Shown in pieces: positions 50,638-59,137 of a stretch of DNA of 64,000 bases (the first letter of the stretch is position 1; every line of letters starts with the position of its first letter). The position numbers and the translations under genes were made by a program. The stretch is taken from contig NZ_PCPG01000019.1 in NCBI RefSeq assembly GCF_002979655.1, positions 1 through 64,000 on the forward strand, written 5' to 3'. The stretch is from Microbacterium sp. MYb45 (lineage in GTDB: Bacteria > Actinomycetota > Actinomycetes > Actinomycetales > Microbacteriaceae). The notes below the pieces were generated by a model. That model was not told where the DNA came from and searched no databases. It was given only the letters and a program-made list of their open reading frames with translations.

Positions 50638-51713
50638 CGGTGGGCCTCCGCCTCTTCGAGTTCGACGGCGAGCGTCGCGGCGGACTCCGTCGCTGCGGCG
50701 GGACGGCGTCGCGCGAAGAGCAGCCGCAGCCGGTCCGTGGCGAGTGCCGCCAGGAGGATGACGCCGAGCAGGACGTTGAGCGTCTCGAGCCCGACCCCGA
50801 ACAGCTCGAGCCCCTTGCGGATCACCGAGGTCAGCGTGATGCCGAGCGCGGTGCCGACGATCGAGACCAGGCCGCCGGCGAGCAGCGTGCCGCCGAGGAT
50901 CGGTCCGAGGAACGAGGAGAGCATGAACTCGCTGCCGATGGCGGGGGTGAACGACCCCGTGCTCGCGGCGAGCAAGAACCCGGCGATCGCCGCGAGCAGC
51001 CCGGAGAGGGCATGCGCGAGGATGGTCCGGCTCGCGGTGGGGATGCCGGAGAGCTCTGCGGCCTTCACGCTGCTGCCGGTCATCAGGACTTCGCGTCCGC
51101 TGCGTGTGCAGGTGTAGAAGTACCAGATCACGGCCATGCAGCCGAGGGCGGGCAGGACCATGAGCGGCACGGCGTTCGAGCCGCAGTAGCCGAACATGCA
51201 GACGTCGGCGAAGGTGCCGCGACCGATGGTCTCGAACCCGGCGGGCGAGACCGTGAACGCCTGGCCGGTGCTCCACGACTTGTACAGCGTGGGGATCAGT
51301 CCCAGCAGCGTGAAGCTCATCGCGAGGGTGACGATGAACGAGTTCACGCCGGTCTTGGCGATGATCCATCCGGCGAGCGCGCCGAGCGCCGTACTGGCGA
51401 GCACCCCGAGAGCGAGCCCGGCGAGGAGTGGCAGGCCGAGGTTCTCGAACGCGGCACCGGTGACGAGCGCCCCGATCCCGGCGAGCTGACCGACAGCGAG
51501 GTTCATGTGACCGATCGAGAGCACCACCATCTGCGCGAGCCCGACGACGGTGAAGATCGCGATCGTCGTGAGCAGCGGCGCGATGACGAAGGGGCCGTTG
51601 AGGAACGCCGGTTTGAGGATCGCCAGGGTCGTGACCAGGACGACGATCAGGACGACGAGGAGCGCACGCGGTGAGCGGAGCTCGGCGCGCGCGGCAGCAC
51701 CCAGACGCGACAT
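50634..51713 (-). CDS. Sugar ABC transporter permease 1
   Basis: A 359-residue RbsC-type permease: MVVLSIGHMNLAVGQLAGIGALV, GWIIAKTGVNSFIVTLAMSFTLLGLIPTL and AAELSGIPTASRTILAHALSGLLA. The start ATG shares one base with the dehydratase stop (TGATG), so translation is coupled. The C-terminal tail is acidic. Works with permease 2, the double ATPase and the lipoprotein encoded at 52832. Confidence 0.9.
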   Translation of the reverse strand: MSRLGAAARAELRSPRALLVVLIVVLVTTLAILKPAFLNGPFVIAPLLTTIAIFTVVGLAQMVVLSIGHMNLAVGQLAGIGALVTGAAFENLGLPLLAGLALGVLASTALGALAGWIIAKTGVNSFIVTLAMSFTLLGLIPTLYKSWSTGQAFTVSPAGFETIGRGTFADVCMFGYCGSNAVPLMVLPALGCMAVIWYFYTCTRSGREVLMTGSSVKAAELSGIPTASRTILAHALSGLLAAIAGFLLAASTGSFTPAIGSEFMLSSFLGPILGGTLLAGGLVSIVGTALGITLTSVIRKGLELFGVGLETLNVLLGVILLAALATDRLRLLFARRRPAAATESAATLAVELEEAEAHR

Positions 51714-52804
51714 CAGAGCACGATCCTGTCGTCCATCGCATCGCGATCCCAATCGATGCCCAGGCCGAGCGTCTCCGGCGCGAGGGCGCGGCCGCCTTCG
51801 ATGGTCATACCGGTCCGGGTGATCGCGCGCAGCTGCGGGATGTGCTCGACGTAGCGTCCGTTCGGGACTGCGGCGACCAGGCTCACATGCAGCTCCATGA
51901 GGAAGTGCGGGCACACGTGCACGTTGAACGACTCGGCGAGGTGCGCGACCTTCAGCCAAGGCGTGATGCCGCCGATGCGGGCGACGTCCACCTGGACGAT
52001 TCCCGCGGCGCCGCGGTCGAGATACTCGCGGAACTGCGCGATCGAGTACATCGACTCCCCCACCGCGATAGGTGTCGAGGTCGATGCCGCGAGGCGGACA
52101 TGCCCCTCGATGTCATCGGCGGGCAGGGGCTCTTCGATCCAGCCGAGGTCGAGTCCGTCGAACAGTCGAGCACGACGGATGGCCTCCGCGCCGGTCAGGG
52201 ACTGGTTGGCGTCGACCATGATGTCGAAGTGCGAGCCGACGGCCTCACGAACGGCCGTCAGTCGCTCGCGATCCTCCTGCCCGCTCGGCTTGCCGATCTT
52301 CACCTTGACACCCTTGAGACCGGCATCTTTCGAGGCGAGCGCACCGGCCACCAGCTCGTCGGAGTCGAGGTGCAGCCACCCGCCTTCGGTGTCATAGAGG
52401 GGGATGTCACGGCGGAACCCACCCGCGAGGCGCCAGAGCGGGAGCGCGGCACGACGCGAGGCGATGTCCCACAGCGCCGTGTCGACGGCAGCCAGTGCGA
52501 GCGAGGTGATGGCCCCGGTCGTCGTCGCGCGGGTCGAGGCGAACAGGCGGTACCAGACCGCCTCGATGCGGTCGGCTTCCTGACCGACGAGGATCGGGAG
52601 CAGGTGGTCGCGCAGCATCGACAGCACTGCGCGACCTCCCGTTCCGATCGTGTAGGAGTACCCGAGGCCGTGCAGGCCATCGCTCGTGGTGAGTTCGACG
52701 AAGATCGTCTCCTGAGACACGAAGCTCTGCACGGCATCCGTGCGTTCGGTCTCGACGGCGACGTCCACGAGGAACGCGCGAGCATCGGTGATCGTACTGG
52801 CCAT
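51713..52804 (-). CDS. Enolase-superfamily sugar-acid dehydratase (mandelate racemase subgroup)
   Basis: A 363-residue enzyme. The acid/base Lys lies in KGVKVKIGKP (K-x-K), the Mg ligands are in MVDANQS, WIEEPLP and VGES, and the second base His in CPHFLMELH. GYSYTIGTGG in the N-terminal cap resembles the talarate/galactarate and rhamnonate dehydratase groups. It would dehydrate an aldonate made from the imported sugar. The start is ATG 52804, with AGGAG nine bases before it; an earlier ATG at 52813 touches the ribosome binding site. The exact substrate is unresolved. Confidence 0.85.
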   Translation of the reverse strand: MASTITDARAFLVDVAVETERTDAVQSFVSQETIFVELTTSDGLHGLGYSYTIGTGGRAVLSMLRDHLLPILVGQEADRIEAVWYRLFASTRATTTGAITSLALAAVDTALWDIASRRAALPLWRLAGGFRRDIPLYDTEGGWLHLDSDELVAGALASKDAGLKGVKVKIGKPSGQEDRERLTAVREAVGSHFDIMVDANQSLTGAEAIRRARLFDGLDLGWIEEPLPADDIEGHVRLAASTSTPIAVGESMYSIAQFREYLDRGAAGIVQVDVARIGGITPWLKVAHLAESFNVHVCPHFLMELHVSLVAAVPNGRYVEHIPQLRAITRTGMTIEGGRALAPETLGLGIDWDRDAMDDRIVL

Positions 52805-52831
52805 CGGGTACATCTCCTGGTGTGGGTAAGA

Positions 52832-53896
52832 TCACTTGCAGGTGAGCAGCTCGTCGTCGAACTGCTTCTTCACCTTCTCGGCGAACGCGACGCGCTCGTC
52901 GTCGTACGTGTCGACGTTGTCCTTCGTGACGACGAACGAGCCGGAGTCGACGATCACTCCGGGGTCGGCCATCTCGCAGGTGCCGCTCGCGAGCTGAGCT
53001 AGCACCCAACTGCCCACATAGGCCTGGCCGGCGGGGTTCTGCGCGACCGTTCCGTAGACGGAGCCGTCGCGGATGCCGTCGAGGATGGTGGCGTCGTCGT
53101 CGATCGCGACGAGCTGGATCTCGAGGCCGGATTCGGCGATCGCCTCGGCGCTCGCCACGGCCGGGTTGTAGGCCGTGGTGACGATCGCGTTGATCTCGGA
53201 CCCGCTCGCCGCGAGGAGGTCGGATGCCGCCTTCTGGGCGGTCGCGAGGTCGGTGTCGACATCGGTGATGGTCTGGAGCAGGGTCACGGCACCGTCGGTC
53301 TCGTCGATCGCGCGCTGGACGCCTTCGATGCGACGCTGCGTGTTGGAGTCGACGTTGTTGCCGGTCATGTGCACGATCGTGCCCTTGCCGCCGATCGCCT
53401 CTATGGCCGCAGCGGCAGCCTGGTAGGCGGCTTCCTCGGTGTCGGTCGAGAGGCAGAACGCGGCGAGGTTCTCGTCGCCTGCCGGACAGGAGGCGATGGA
53501 TCCGACCGCGACCCCCGCATCGGTGAGCTTCTTGAAGGTCGCGTTGATGTCCGTCGGGGAGACGCCGAAGATGCCGAACGCGTTGTAGCCGTTGGCCACG
53601 AGCGAGTTGATCACATCGTTCTGCTTGGTCTGGTCCCACTCGGCGGTCTCGTTGAACGTGACCTCGCCGAGGCTGAAGTCCTTGGCCGCCTTCTCGCCGG
53701 CCTCGATCCAGGGCTGGAAGTACGGGTGGGCGCCGCCGGGAACGAGGGCGACGCGCACGTCGGACAGATCCCCGCCGGCCCCGTCGCCGCCGGCATCCGG
53801 ATCGGCGTTCTGCGGAGTGCACGCGCCGAGCGCGAGGGTGAGGGCGGCGGCTGCCGCGATGACGGCGCCGAGCCGCACGTGCTGTGTGATGCGCAT
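52832..53896 (-). CDS. Sugar-binding lipoprotein of the ABC transporter
   Basis: A 354-residue periplasmic-binding-protein type 1 (RbsB-like) with a lipoprotein signal (AALTLALGACT, lipobox Cys about residue 26). Core: VRVALVPGGAHPYFQPWIEAGEKAAKDF, NDVINSLVANGYNAFGIFGVSP, TIVHMTGNNVDSNTQRRIEGVQ, IVTTAYNPAVASAEAI, LVAIDDDATILDGIRDGSVYGTVAQNP. First gene of the seven-gene operon, preceded by a shared control region with the GntR gene. Two internal Cys (SCPAGDE, FCLS) could form a disulfide. Confidence 0.92.
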   Translation of the reverse strand: MRITQHVRLGAVIAAAAALTLALGACTPQNADPDAGGDGAGGDLSDVRVALVPGGAHPYFQPWIEAGEKAAKDFSLGEVTFNETAEWDQTKQNDVINSLVANGYNAFGIFGVSPTDINATFKKLTDAGVAVGSIASCPAGDENLAAFCLSTDTEEAAYQAAAAAIEAIGGKGTIVHMTGNNVDSNTQRRIEGVQRAIDETDGAVTLLQTITDVDTDLATAQKAASDLLAASGSEINAIVTTAYNPAVASAEAIAESGLEIQLVAIDDDATILDGIRDGSVYGTVAQNPAGQAYVGSWVLAQLASGTCEMADPGVIVDSGSFVVTKDNVDTYDDERVAFAEKVKKQFDDELLTCK

Positions 53897-53919
53897 CTTT
53901 GAGCCTCCAGGAAAGGGTT

Positions 53920-53952
53920 CCTTTTGAAATATCGTATTTGATCTTTCAAAGG
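53920..53952. promoter_or_regulatory. AT-rich inverted repeat, likely GntR operator
   Basis: CCTTTTGAAA (53920-53929) and TTTCAAAGG (53944-53952) form an inverted repeat around ATATCGTATTTGATC, in the 99 bases between the divergent sugar operon and its GntR-type gene. AAATATCGTATTT inside it is itself nearly palindromic. Binding would repress both directions until the sugar or its acid is present. Confidence 0.6.
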
Positions 53953-53995
53953 ATATGATGGCTGCACTCCGCCGCTATGTCAAGGGAAAGGTCGG

Positions 53996-54670
53996 ATGTC
54001 TACGCTCGGTCAGTTGCCCTCCTTCACCCCCGGTGCACGCACGATGCTCGGCGACGAGGTGTACGGCGCGCTCCAGCAGTCGATCCTCGACGGAACCTAC
54101 CCGCCGGACGCGCGCATCAACGCCGGCGAGCTGGCCCGGCAGTTCGAAGTGTCACCCACTCCGGTGCGAGAGGCGCTCGCGCGACTCGAGTCGGACGGGC
54201 TCGTCGAGAAGCTCCCCCTGCGCGGGTACCGCACGACCGATCTGCTCGATCGGACGCGGCTGACCGAACTCTTCGAACTGCGACTGCTGCTGGAGCCGGG
54301 CAGCGCGGCGAGCGCCGCCGAACGCCGCTCGGCCACGGATCTGAAGGAACTCGCTCACGAGGTCGAGGCGGGGCGGACCGCGGTCGGCGAAGCGGACGCC
54401 TACCGCCTGCTCTCCCGCCATGACGTGCGACTGCACGATCTCGTGTTCCGATCGGCGCAGAACGAGACGGTCCGCCAGGCGTATGCGCGCACGCACTGCC
54501 ACCTGCACACGTTCCGACTCGCCTACACGGGCGCATACGTGTCGGACACGGTCGACGAGCACGCGGCCATCGTCCGCGCCATCACCGAGGGCGACCCCAC
54601 CGCGGCGGCGGAGTCGATGCGCACGCACATCGAGCGCTCCCGCGACCGGCTGATGCGCGTCGTCGACTGA
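53996..54670 (+). CDS. GntR-family regulator (FadR/FCD subfamily)
   Basis: A 224-residue regulator. Winged helix: LGDEVYGALQQSILDGTYPPDARINAGELARQFEVSPTPVREALARLESDGLV. The C-terminal FCD domain is helical, with DVRLHDLVF and the metal-binding His residues of HDLVF, HCHLHTF and TVDEHAAIVRAI. FCD ligands are often sugar acids, which fits the dehydratase substrate of the divergent operon. ATG 53996 has GAAAGG before it. Confidence 0.92.
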   Translation: MSTLGQLPSFTPGARTMLGDEVYGALQQSILDGTYPPDARINAGELARQFEVSPTPVREALARLESDGLVEKLPLRGYRTTDLLDRTRLTELFELRLLLEPGSAASAAERRSATDLKELAHEVEAGRTAVGEADAYRLLSRHDVRLHDLVFRSAQNETVRQAYARTHCHLHTFRLAYTGAYVSDTVDEHAAIVRAITEGDPTAAAESMRTHIERSRDRLMRVVD

Positions 54671-54742
54671 GACGCGCACACCTGCTCTCTCGCGGCGCCG
54701 GGCCACATCATCGGCTACACCGCGCCCGTTCAGGAAACGACA

Positions 54743-54766
54743 AAACCCCCGGATGACCGGGGGTTT
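54743..54766. terminator. Bidirectional terminator between the GntR and tRNA genes
   Basis: AAACCCCCGG (54743-54752) pairs fully with CCGGGGGTTT (54757-54766) around ATGA. T-rich ends on both strands (TTT plus; TTTT minus) make it act for the GntR gene and for the two tRNA genes. Confidence 0.8.
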
Positions 54767-54773
54767 AAGTCTG

Positions 54774-54847
54774 TAGCAGGAGCGGGGCTTGAACCCGCGA
54801 CCTCACGATTATGAGTCGTGCGCTCTAACCAGCTGAGCTACCCTGCC
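54774..54847 (-). tRNA. tRNA-Met (CAT), elongator type
   Basis: 74 bases on the minus strand. Acceptor GGCAGGG pairs with TCCTGCT (two G-T pairs), D arm GCTCAGCTGGTTAGAGC, anticodon stem-loop CGACTCATAATCG with CAT, T arm GCGGGTTCAAGCCCCGC, discriminator A. The G-C content of the anticodon stem (CGA/TCG) is not that of the initiator, which has three G-C pairs. Elongator Met is preferred over Ile2 by overall similarity to actinobacterial tRNA-Met. Confidence 0.9.
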
Positions 54848-54881
54848 GCGAGGCATCCGTCCGCGTGAGAAGAATGCTGCG

Positions 54882-54953
54882 AGCCCCGAGTCAGGATTGA
54901 ACTGACGACCCCTTCCTTACCATGGAAGTGCTCTGCCACTGAGCTATCGGGGC
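54882..54953 (-). tRNA. tRNA-Thr (GGT)
   Basis: 72 bases on the minus strand. Acceptor GCCCCGA pairs exactly with TCGGGGC, D arm GCTCAGTGGCAGAGC, anticodon stem CTTCC/GGAAG around ATGGTAA (anticodon GGT), T arm GTCAGTTCAATCCTGAC, discriminator T. No CCA is encoded. Upstream of the tRNA-Met gene by 34 bases and probably co-transcribed with it. Confidence 0.93.
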
Positions 54954-55022
54954 GTGCTGCCCCTCGCGGGGCAACCGTACGAGAATACCATTACTGTGGC
55001 GTCCTCATGAAATCCGGGCCGG

Positions 55023-56276
55023 TCAGTACGACGTCCGCCCGGCGTTCTCCTTGAGCCACGGCATCGGATCGATGGTCGACCCGTTGACGATGAGCTCGAA
55101 GTGCATGTGCGCGCCGTAGGAACGACCCGTGTTTCCGGTCTTGCCGACGACGGTGCCGACCTTGACGGTCTCGCCGGCCTTGACCTGCAGCGAACCGTAC
55201 TGCATGTGCGAGTAGTGGCTCGTGATGACCGACCCGTCGATGACGTGGTCGATGTAGACGGTCACGCCGTAAGCGCCGCCCTGCTCGGTCGCGATGCGGA
55301 CGGTGCCGTCGGCGATCGCCTGAACCGGGGCGCCGTCGCCGGGAACGAAGTCGATGCCCTCGTGCAGACGGCCGCTGCGCATGCCGTACCCGTAGCTCAT
55401 GCCGACGCCGACCAGGAAGGGCCACTGGATGGCCGCGTCGGGGTCGTTCGTGAAGATCTCGCCCGAGTAGTTGATGCCCTGCTCGGCGGCGACCTGGACC
55501 AGCGAGACGGTACTGAAGTCGTCGGACCGCGCAAGCGTCTCGTTCTCGACGCCCGAGGGTGCGACGAAGGCTTGGATCTCGTCGTCGGCCGCTCCCTTCG
55601 CGTCGGCGGCAGCAGCCGAGACCAGCGAGGTGGCGGCGACCGAGGTTCCCTGAACCGCGGCGACGGCCTCGGCGGGAAGAGTCATGGAGACGGCGAGGAG
55701 CCCTGCGAGGCTCATCACGCCGACGCTGGCGCCGACGGCCACGACCTTGCGGAAGCTACGCGGGCGGCGCGCGACGACGTGGGCGGGCGCGTCTGGCTGC
55801 GCAGAGCCCGCAGCCGACGGCTTCTGCGCGGTGAACGCGGCGGCGGAAGAGTCGACCGTCGGGATCGAGCCCGTGCGGAAAGCGCGGGACGCACGCTCGA
55901 AGGCGTCGGCATCGTCTTCGAGGGGCAGGTCGGTCGCCGGCTCCGGCTCGGCCGCAGCGTGGGCCTCGTCGCCGGTGGCGATCTCGATGATCTGCTCGAC
56001 CTTGTCGACCGCAACCGGCGAGGCGGGCACATCCGCGATGATCGGCTCGGGCGTCGGGGCGATGAAGGGCGGTTCGACCACGGTGTCATCGGTGGTCTGT
56101 CGCTGGCGTGCAGCACGGCGGGAAAGCGGAGCGACGACGGCGAGGGCGATGGCCGCGGCTTCTGCCGCGGAGTCGGGTGCCGTCGTTCCCGCCGCGGAGG
56201 CTTCGGGGGCCTCAGTGCGGAGTCGGCTGGACCGGCGCGTGGGCGCAGAGGCAGCCTGGGAATTCTCGAAGGGCAA
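55023..56276 (-). CDS. M23-family peptidoglycan peptidase with a long cytoplasmic front
   Basis: A 417-residue protein. About 175 disordered N-terminal residues (acidic, Ala/Pro-rich) precede a basic stretch RRPRSFRKVVAVGASVGVMSLAGLLAVSMTL, which is a membrane anchor or signal. The C-terminal 130 residues are a LytM/M23 domain: GYGMRSGRLHEGIDF (zinc His-x3-Asp) and YGAHMHFELIVNGSTIDPMPWL (H-x-H). An active peptidase or amidase activator at the wall is expected. TTG 56276 with GAGAGA before it is the assumed start. Downstream lie the tRNA genes. Confidence 0.82.
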   Translation of the reverse strand: MPFENSQAASAPTRRSSRLRTEAPEASAAGTTAPDSAAEAAAIALAVVAPLSRRAARQRQTTDDTVVEPPFIAPTPEPIIADVPASPVAVDKVEQIIEIATGDEAHAAAEPEPATDLPLEDDADAFERASRAFRTGSIPTVDSSAAAFTAQKPSAAGSAQPDAPAHVVARRPRSFRKVVAVGASVGVMSLAGLLAVSMTLPAEAVAAVQGTSVAATSLVSAAAADAKGAADDEIQAFVAPSGVENETLARSDDFSTVSLVQVAAEQGINYSGEIFTNDPDAAIQWPFLVGVGMSYGYGMRSGRLHEGIDFVPGDGAPVQAIADGTVRIATEQGGAYGVTVYIDHVIDGSVITSHYSHMQYGSLQVKAGETVKVGTVVGKTGNTGRSYGAHMHFELIVNGSTIDPMPWLKENAGRTSY

Positions 56277-56396
56277 AGCGTTTCTCTCGGTCGTGCGTCA
56301 TGCTCGGGGGCGCAAACTCAGACTTTCACCTTCGGGTGGCGAAAGTAACGATCGGGTAAACCATACCCTGATCAGCCTGGGAATGCCATGAATCGG
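56277..56396 (-). promoter_or_regulatory. 120-base leader/promoter region of the M23 gene
   Basis: No gene fits here. The minus strand holds CACCCGAAGGTG, a short hairpin, and several GC-rich arms. Some actinobacterial wall-peptidase genes have cyclic-di-AMP riboswitches in this position, but the conserved bases of that class are not recognised here. Its promoter presumably lies near the end of the upstream inositol monophosphatase gene. Confidence 0.25.
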
Positions 56397-57191
56397 TCAG
56401 TGTTTCGGGTCGAGGATCTCGAGCAGTCGGGCGTGCACCTCGCGACCTCCGGCCACCAGCATCGGCCGCGTCGACTCGACGTCGATCCGGGAGACGCGGC
56501 CTCCCGCCTCCGTGATCAGAAGTGCCCCGGCGGCGTGGTCCCAGGGGCGGAGCCCCCGCTCGAAGTACCCGTCGAGCCGACCGGCCGCGACGTAGGCGAG
56601 GTCGAGCGCCGCAGCACCCATGCGTCGAAGATCGCGCGCCATCGGCATGACGCGCGCCACCGTGGCGAGATCGCCCTCGTGGGTCGCGGGGTCGTAGCCG
56701 AAGCCGGTGCCCAGCAGCGCTCCCGCCGGAGTCTCCTCGGTCACCGCGAGCCGGCTCCCTTCCCACCATGCCCCGTGGCCACGGGCCGCCGTGAAGATCT
56801 CCCCGAGCGCGGGCGCGTTGACGGCGGCGGCGAGCGCCACCCAGGTCTCGGGGTCGGGTTCGCCCTGCACCGCGGCGATGCTGACGTTGTACGCCGGGAT
56901 GCCGTAGGCGTAGTTCACCGTGCCGTCGATCGGATCGACGACCCACGTGATCCCGCTCGCACCCGGCTCGGCGCCCGACTCCTCGCCGAGGAAGCCGTCT
57001 TCGGGACGAGCGGCGCGCAGACGCTCGCGGATGAGCGCCTCGACCTCGCGGTCGGCGTCCGTCACGATGTCGGCGAGGGTCGTCTTGGTGGCGGCGAGAC
57101 GCACCCCGTCACGCCGACGGGCTCGGGCGAGCGCCCCTGCTTCCCGGGCGATCTCTGTCGCGAGTTCGCCGAGCTCGAGTTCGAGCGTCAC
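56397..57191 (-). CDS. Inositol monophosphatase-family protein
   Basis: A 264-residue Mg-dependent phosphatase. Motifs: GFLGEESGAE (metal Glu), WVVDPIDGTVNYAYGIP (Asp-x-Ile-Asp-Gly-Thr) and LRPWDHAAGALLITEAGG (Trp-Asp). Possible substrates are inositol phosphate, fructose-1,6-bisphosphate or histidinol phosphate; the sequence does not decide. GTG 57191 overlaps the stop of the membrane protein gene (GTGA). Confidence 0.88.
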   Translation of the reverse strand: MTLELELGELATEIAREAGALARARRRDGVRLAATKTTLADIVTDADREVEALIRERLRAARPEDGFLGEESGAEPGASGITWVVDPIDGTVNYAYGIPAYNVSIAAVQGEPDPETWVALAAAVNAPALGEIFTAARGHGAWWEGSRLAVTEETPAGALLGTGFGYDPATHEGDLATVARVMPMARDLRRMGAAALDLAYVAAGRLDGYFERGLRPWDHAAGALLITEAGGRVSRIDVESTRPMLVAGGREVHARLLEILDPKH

Positions 57192-58174
57192 TGCGCAGGC
57201 TGCTGGGGCGCGGGCGGCGGCGGCGGGAACGCCGGCGGTTCGCCCTGCTGCGGGGCCGACGGCTGGCCTCCGGCAGGCGCAGGAGGGACGAGGTGTCCCC
57301 CCGGAGCGGTGGGCGGCGCGAACTGCGGCGGCACGGGCTGCGGGGGCACGGGCTGCGGCGCGACCGGGAAACTCGACGCGGGCGCGACAAGCTGCTGCTG
57401 CGACGGCGCCGGGGTCGGATATCCGGTGTAGTAGGCGTTCCAGTCGGGCGACGAGTCGGGCAGCGCCGGCAGCGGGGTGACGCCGTCGGCGTAGGTCGGC
57501 CACGACGGCGCCGGCGCGATGCCACGAGCGGGCGACGCCTTCTTCTTCGGCGCGAACAGCGCGTTGAGCAGCGGGATGAGCGTGGTGCCGACGGCGACGA
57601 GGATCGTGAGCGCGACGACGATCCGCCAGTAGAGCTCGCCGTAGTGGAACGTGTTCGGGAAGGCGAGGAAGAACACGAGCATGCCGACGAGTCCGACCAG
57701 GAAGGTGATCGTGACGATGTAGATCACACGGGTGAAGGTCGTGACGTGCCGTTCAGCGGCGGGAGTGAACAGCCGCACATGCAGGAGGGCGAGCTGCAGG
57801 ATGCCGATGACGAGCAACAGCTGGAAGAAGCGCTCGGCCCCGAAGAACATGCCGTCTTCGGGGAGCCAGATCTTGACGGCTCCGACGAGGAGCGCGACGA
57901 TCCAGCTCACCATGCTGGCCAGTTGCAGCCAGTCGGGGCGATTCGGCGCGAGGCCGGCCTCGAGGATCGCGATCCCCGCGAAGGCCGCCAGGAGCAGGAT
58001 CGTGAGGAAGGCTCTTCCGATCAGCCCGTCCTGATCCCCAACGAGCACCCAGATGACGCACACGAGCGCCGCGGCGATCAGTGCGCCGATGGCGATCCAG
58101 AGGGATCCTCTGATCAGCAGCGACATATTCTTCTTCTCACCCTGCGGCTGCGTGGTGATGTCCGGCTGGGACAT
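57188..58174 (-). CDS. Polytopic membrane protein with a Pro/Gln-rich tail
   Basis: A 328-residue protein of no named family. About seven helices (SLWIAIGALIAAALVCVIWVL, AFLTILLLAAFAGIAILEAGL, SMVSWIVALLVGAVKIWL, FQLLLVIGILQLALLHVRLF, VIYIVTITFLVGLVGMLVFFL, IVVALTILVAVGTTLIPLLNALF) fill residues 20-220. The last 105 residues are disordered and rich in Pro, Gln and Ala (PVPPQPVPPQFAPPTAP). ATG 58174 has GAGAGGAT before it. Coupled to the downstream phosphatase gene. Similar unnamed proteins are common in Microbacteriaceae; function unknown. Confidence 0.7.
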   Translation of the reverse strand: MSQPDITTQPQGEKKNMSLLIRGSLWIAIGALIAAALVCVIWVLVGDQDGLIGRAFLTILLLAAFAGIAILEAGLAPNRPDWLQLASMVSWIVALLVGAVKIWLPEDGMFFGAERFFQLLLVIGILQLALLHVRLFTPAAERHVTTFTRVIYIVTITFLVGLVGMLVFFLAFPNTFHYGELYWRIVVALTILVAVGTTLIPLLNALFAPKKKASPARGIAPAPSWPTYADGVTPLPALPDSSPDWNAYYTGYPTPAPSQQQLVAPASSFPVAPQPVPPQPVPPQFAPPTAPGGHLVPPAPAGGQPSAPQQGEPPAFPPPPPAPQQPAQ

Positions 58175-58291
58175 GGCGATCCTCTCGTCGAGCGGCGATG
58201 CCTTCATCCTGCCACGCGCATCGCCGCAGGCGAGGGCCGAGCGCCGTGCTGAGGAGAAGTCGTCACCCGACGCCGATGCGGGTAGGAGAAG

Positions 58292-59092
58292 TCAGCCCGA
58301 CTTCCTCGCGGAGGCGGCAGCGAAGGCCGCGACCCTCGCCTGCGCATCCGGAGTCTCCAGCGCTGCGCCGATCGAGCGCGCCTCCTCCGTCAGCTGCTCG
58401 ACGAACGAGCGTTCGGGCTGCGAGCGCACGAGCCGCTTCGCCTGTCCGTACGCGTCGGCTGCGCCGGCGAGCCAGAAGCGCGCGATCTCCTCGCCGCGGG
58501 CACGCACGGCATCCGCCTCGGCGGCACCGTCGGCGCCTTCCACCGACTCGGCGACGAGCCCCCACTCCACGGCCTCCGATGCCGACAGCAGCCGGTCCTG
58601 AAGCACGAGCTGCAACGCGCGACGCTGGCCGACCGCCCTGGCGAGCTGCGCCGACACCGAGAGGTCGGGAGTCAGGCCGATGTTCGCGTACAGGCTGCCG
58701 AGCTTGGAACGCGACCCGACGACCGCGTAATCGCTGGAGAGCAGGATGCCGAGGCCTCCGCCGGCCGTGGTGCCGTGCGCGGCGGCGACGACGGGCACCG
58801 CAGACTCGGTGAGCGACCGGATACCGGCGTTGATTACCTCGGCGAGCGCGGTGATCTCCGCACCGGATGCACCCATCGTCGTGGCCATGTCGATGACATC
58901 GCCGCCGGCACAGAAGGCCGGACCTGCCGCATCGATCAGGATCGCCTGCACGTCGGACCGCGACGTCGCCTCGGCCGTCGCATCCCTCCACGCGTGGGCG
59001 AGGTCGGCGTTGAACGCATTGAGGCGAGCAGGACGGTTCAGCGTGAGCCGAGCCATTCCCTCTTCGACGGCGAACAGGATGGCATCACTCAT
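58292..59092 (-). CDS. Enoyl-CoA hydratase/isomerase family protein
   Basis: A 266-residue crotonase-fold enzyme: MARLTLNRPARLNAFNADL, FCAGGDVIDMA (oxyanion hole 1), AAAHGTTAGGGLGILLSSDYAVVGSRSKLG, YANIGLTPDLSVSAQLARAVG. The Glu pair of hydratases is partly replaced (Thr-Pro-Asp after IGL), so an isomerase or other crotonase activity is as likely as hydration. Start ATG 59092 has AAGGAG before it. Confidence 0.85.
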   Translation of the reverse strand: MSDAILFAVEEGMARLTLNRPARLNAFNADLAHAWRDATAEATSRSDVQAILIDAAGPAFCAGGDVIDMATTMGASGAEITALAEVINAGIRSLTESAVPVVAAAHGTTAGGGLGILLSSDYAVVGSRSKLGSLYANIGLTPDLSVSAQLARAVGQRRALQLVLQDRLLSASEAVEWGLVAESVEGADGAAEADAVRARGEEIARFWLAGAADAYGQAKRLVRSQPERSFVEQLTEEARSIGAALETPDAQARVAAFAAASARKSG

Positions 59093-59137
59093 GGCTTCTC
59101 CTTCGAGCACAGGACGTGTGGTCCAGCGTAACCGTGA

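Noticed and set aside
49633..51741. Long fused permease frame
   Set aside because: The frame stays open by GC bias through the upstream permease gene; start codons with ATGA overlaps at 50637 and TGATG at 51713 separate two normal permeases.
54774..54847. Isoleucine tRNA with modified CAT anticodon
   Set aside because: Arms resemble actinobacterial elongator tRNA-Met more than Ile2; a tRNA-class predictor would settle it.
56277..56396. Cyclic-di-AMP riboswitch before the M23 gene
   Set aside because: Position fits, but the conserved segments of that class cannot be found by eye.
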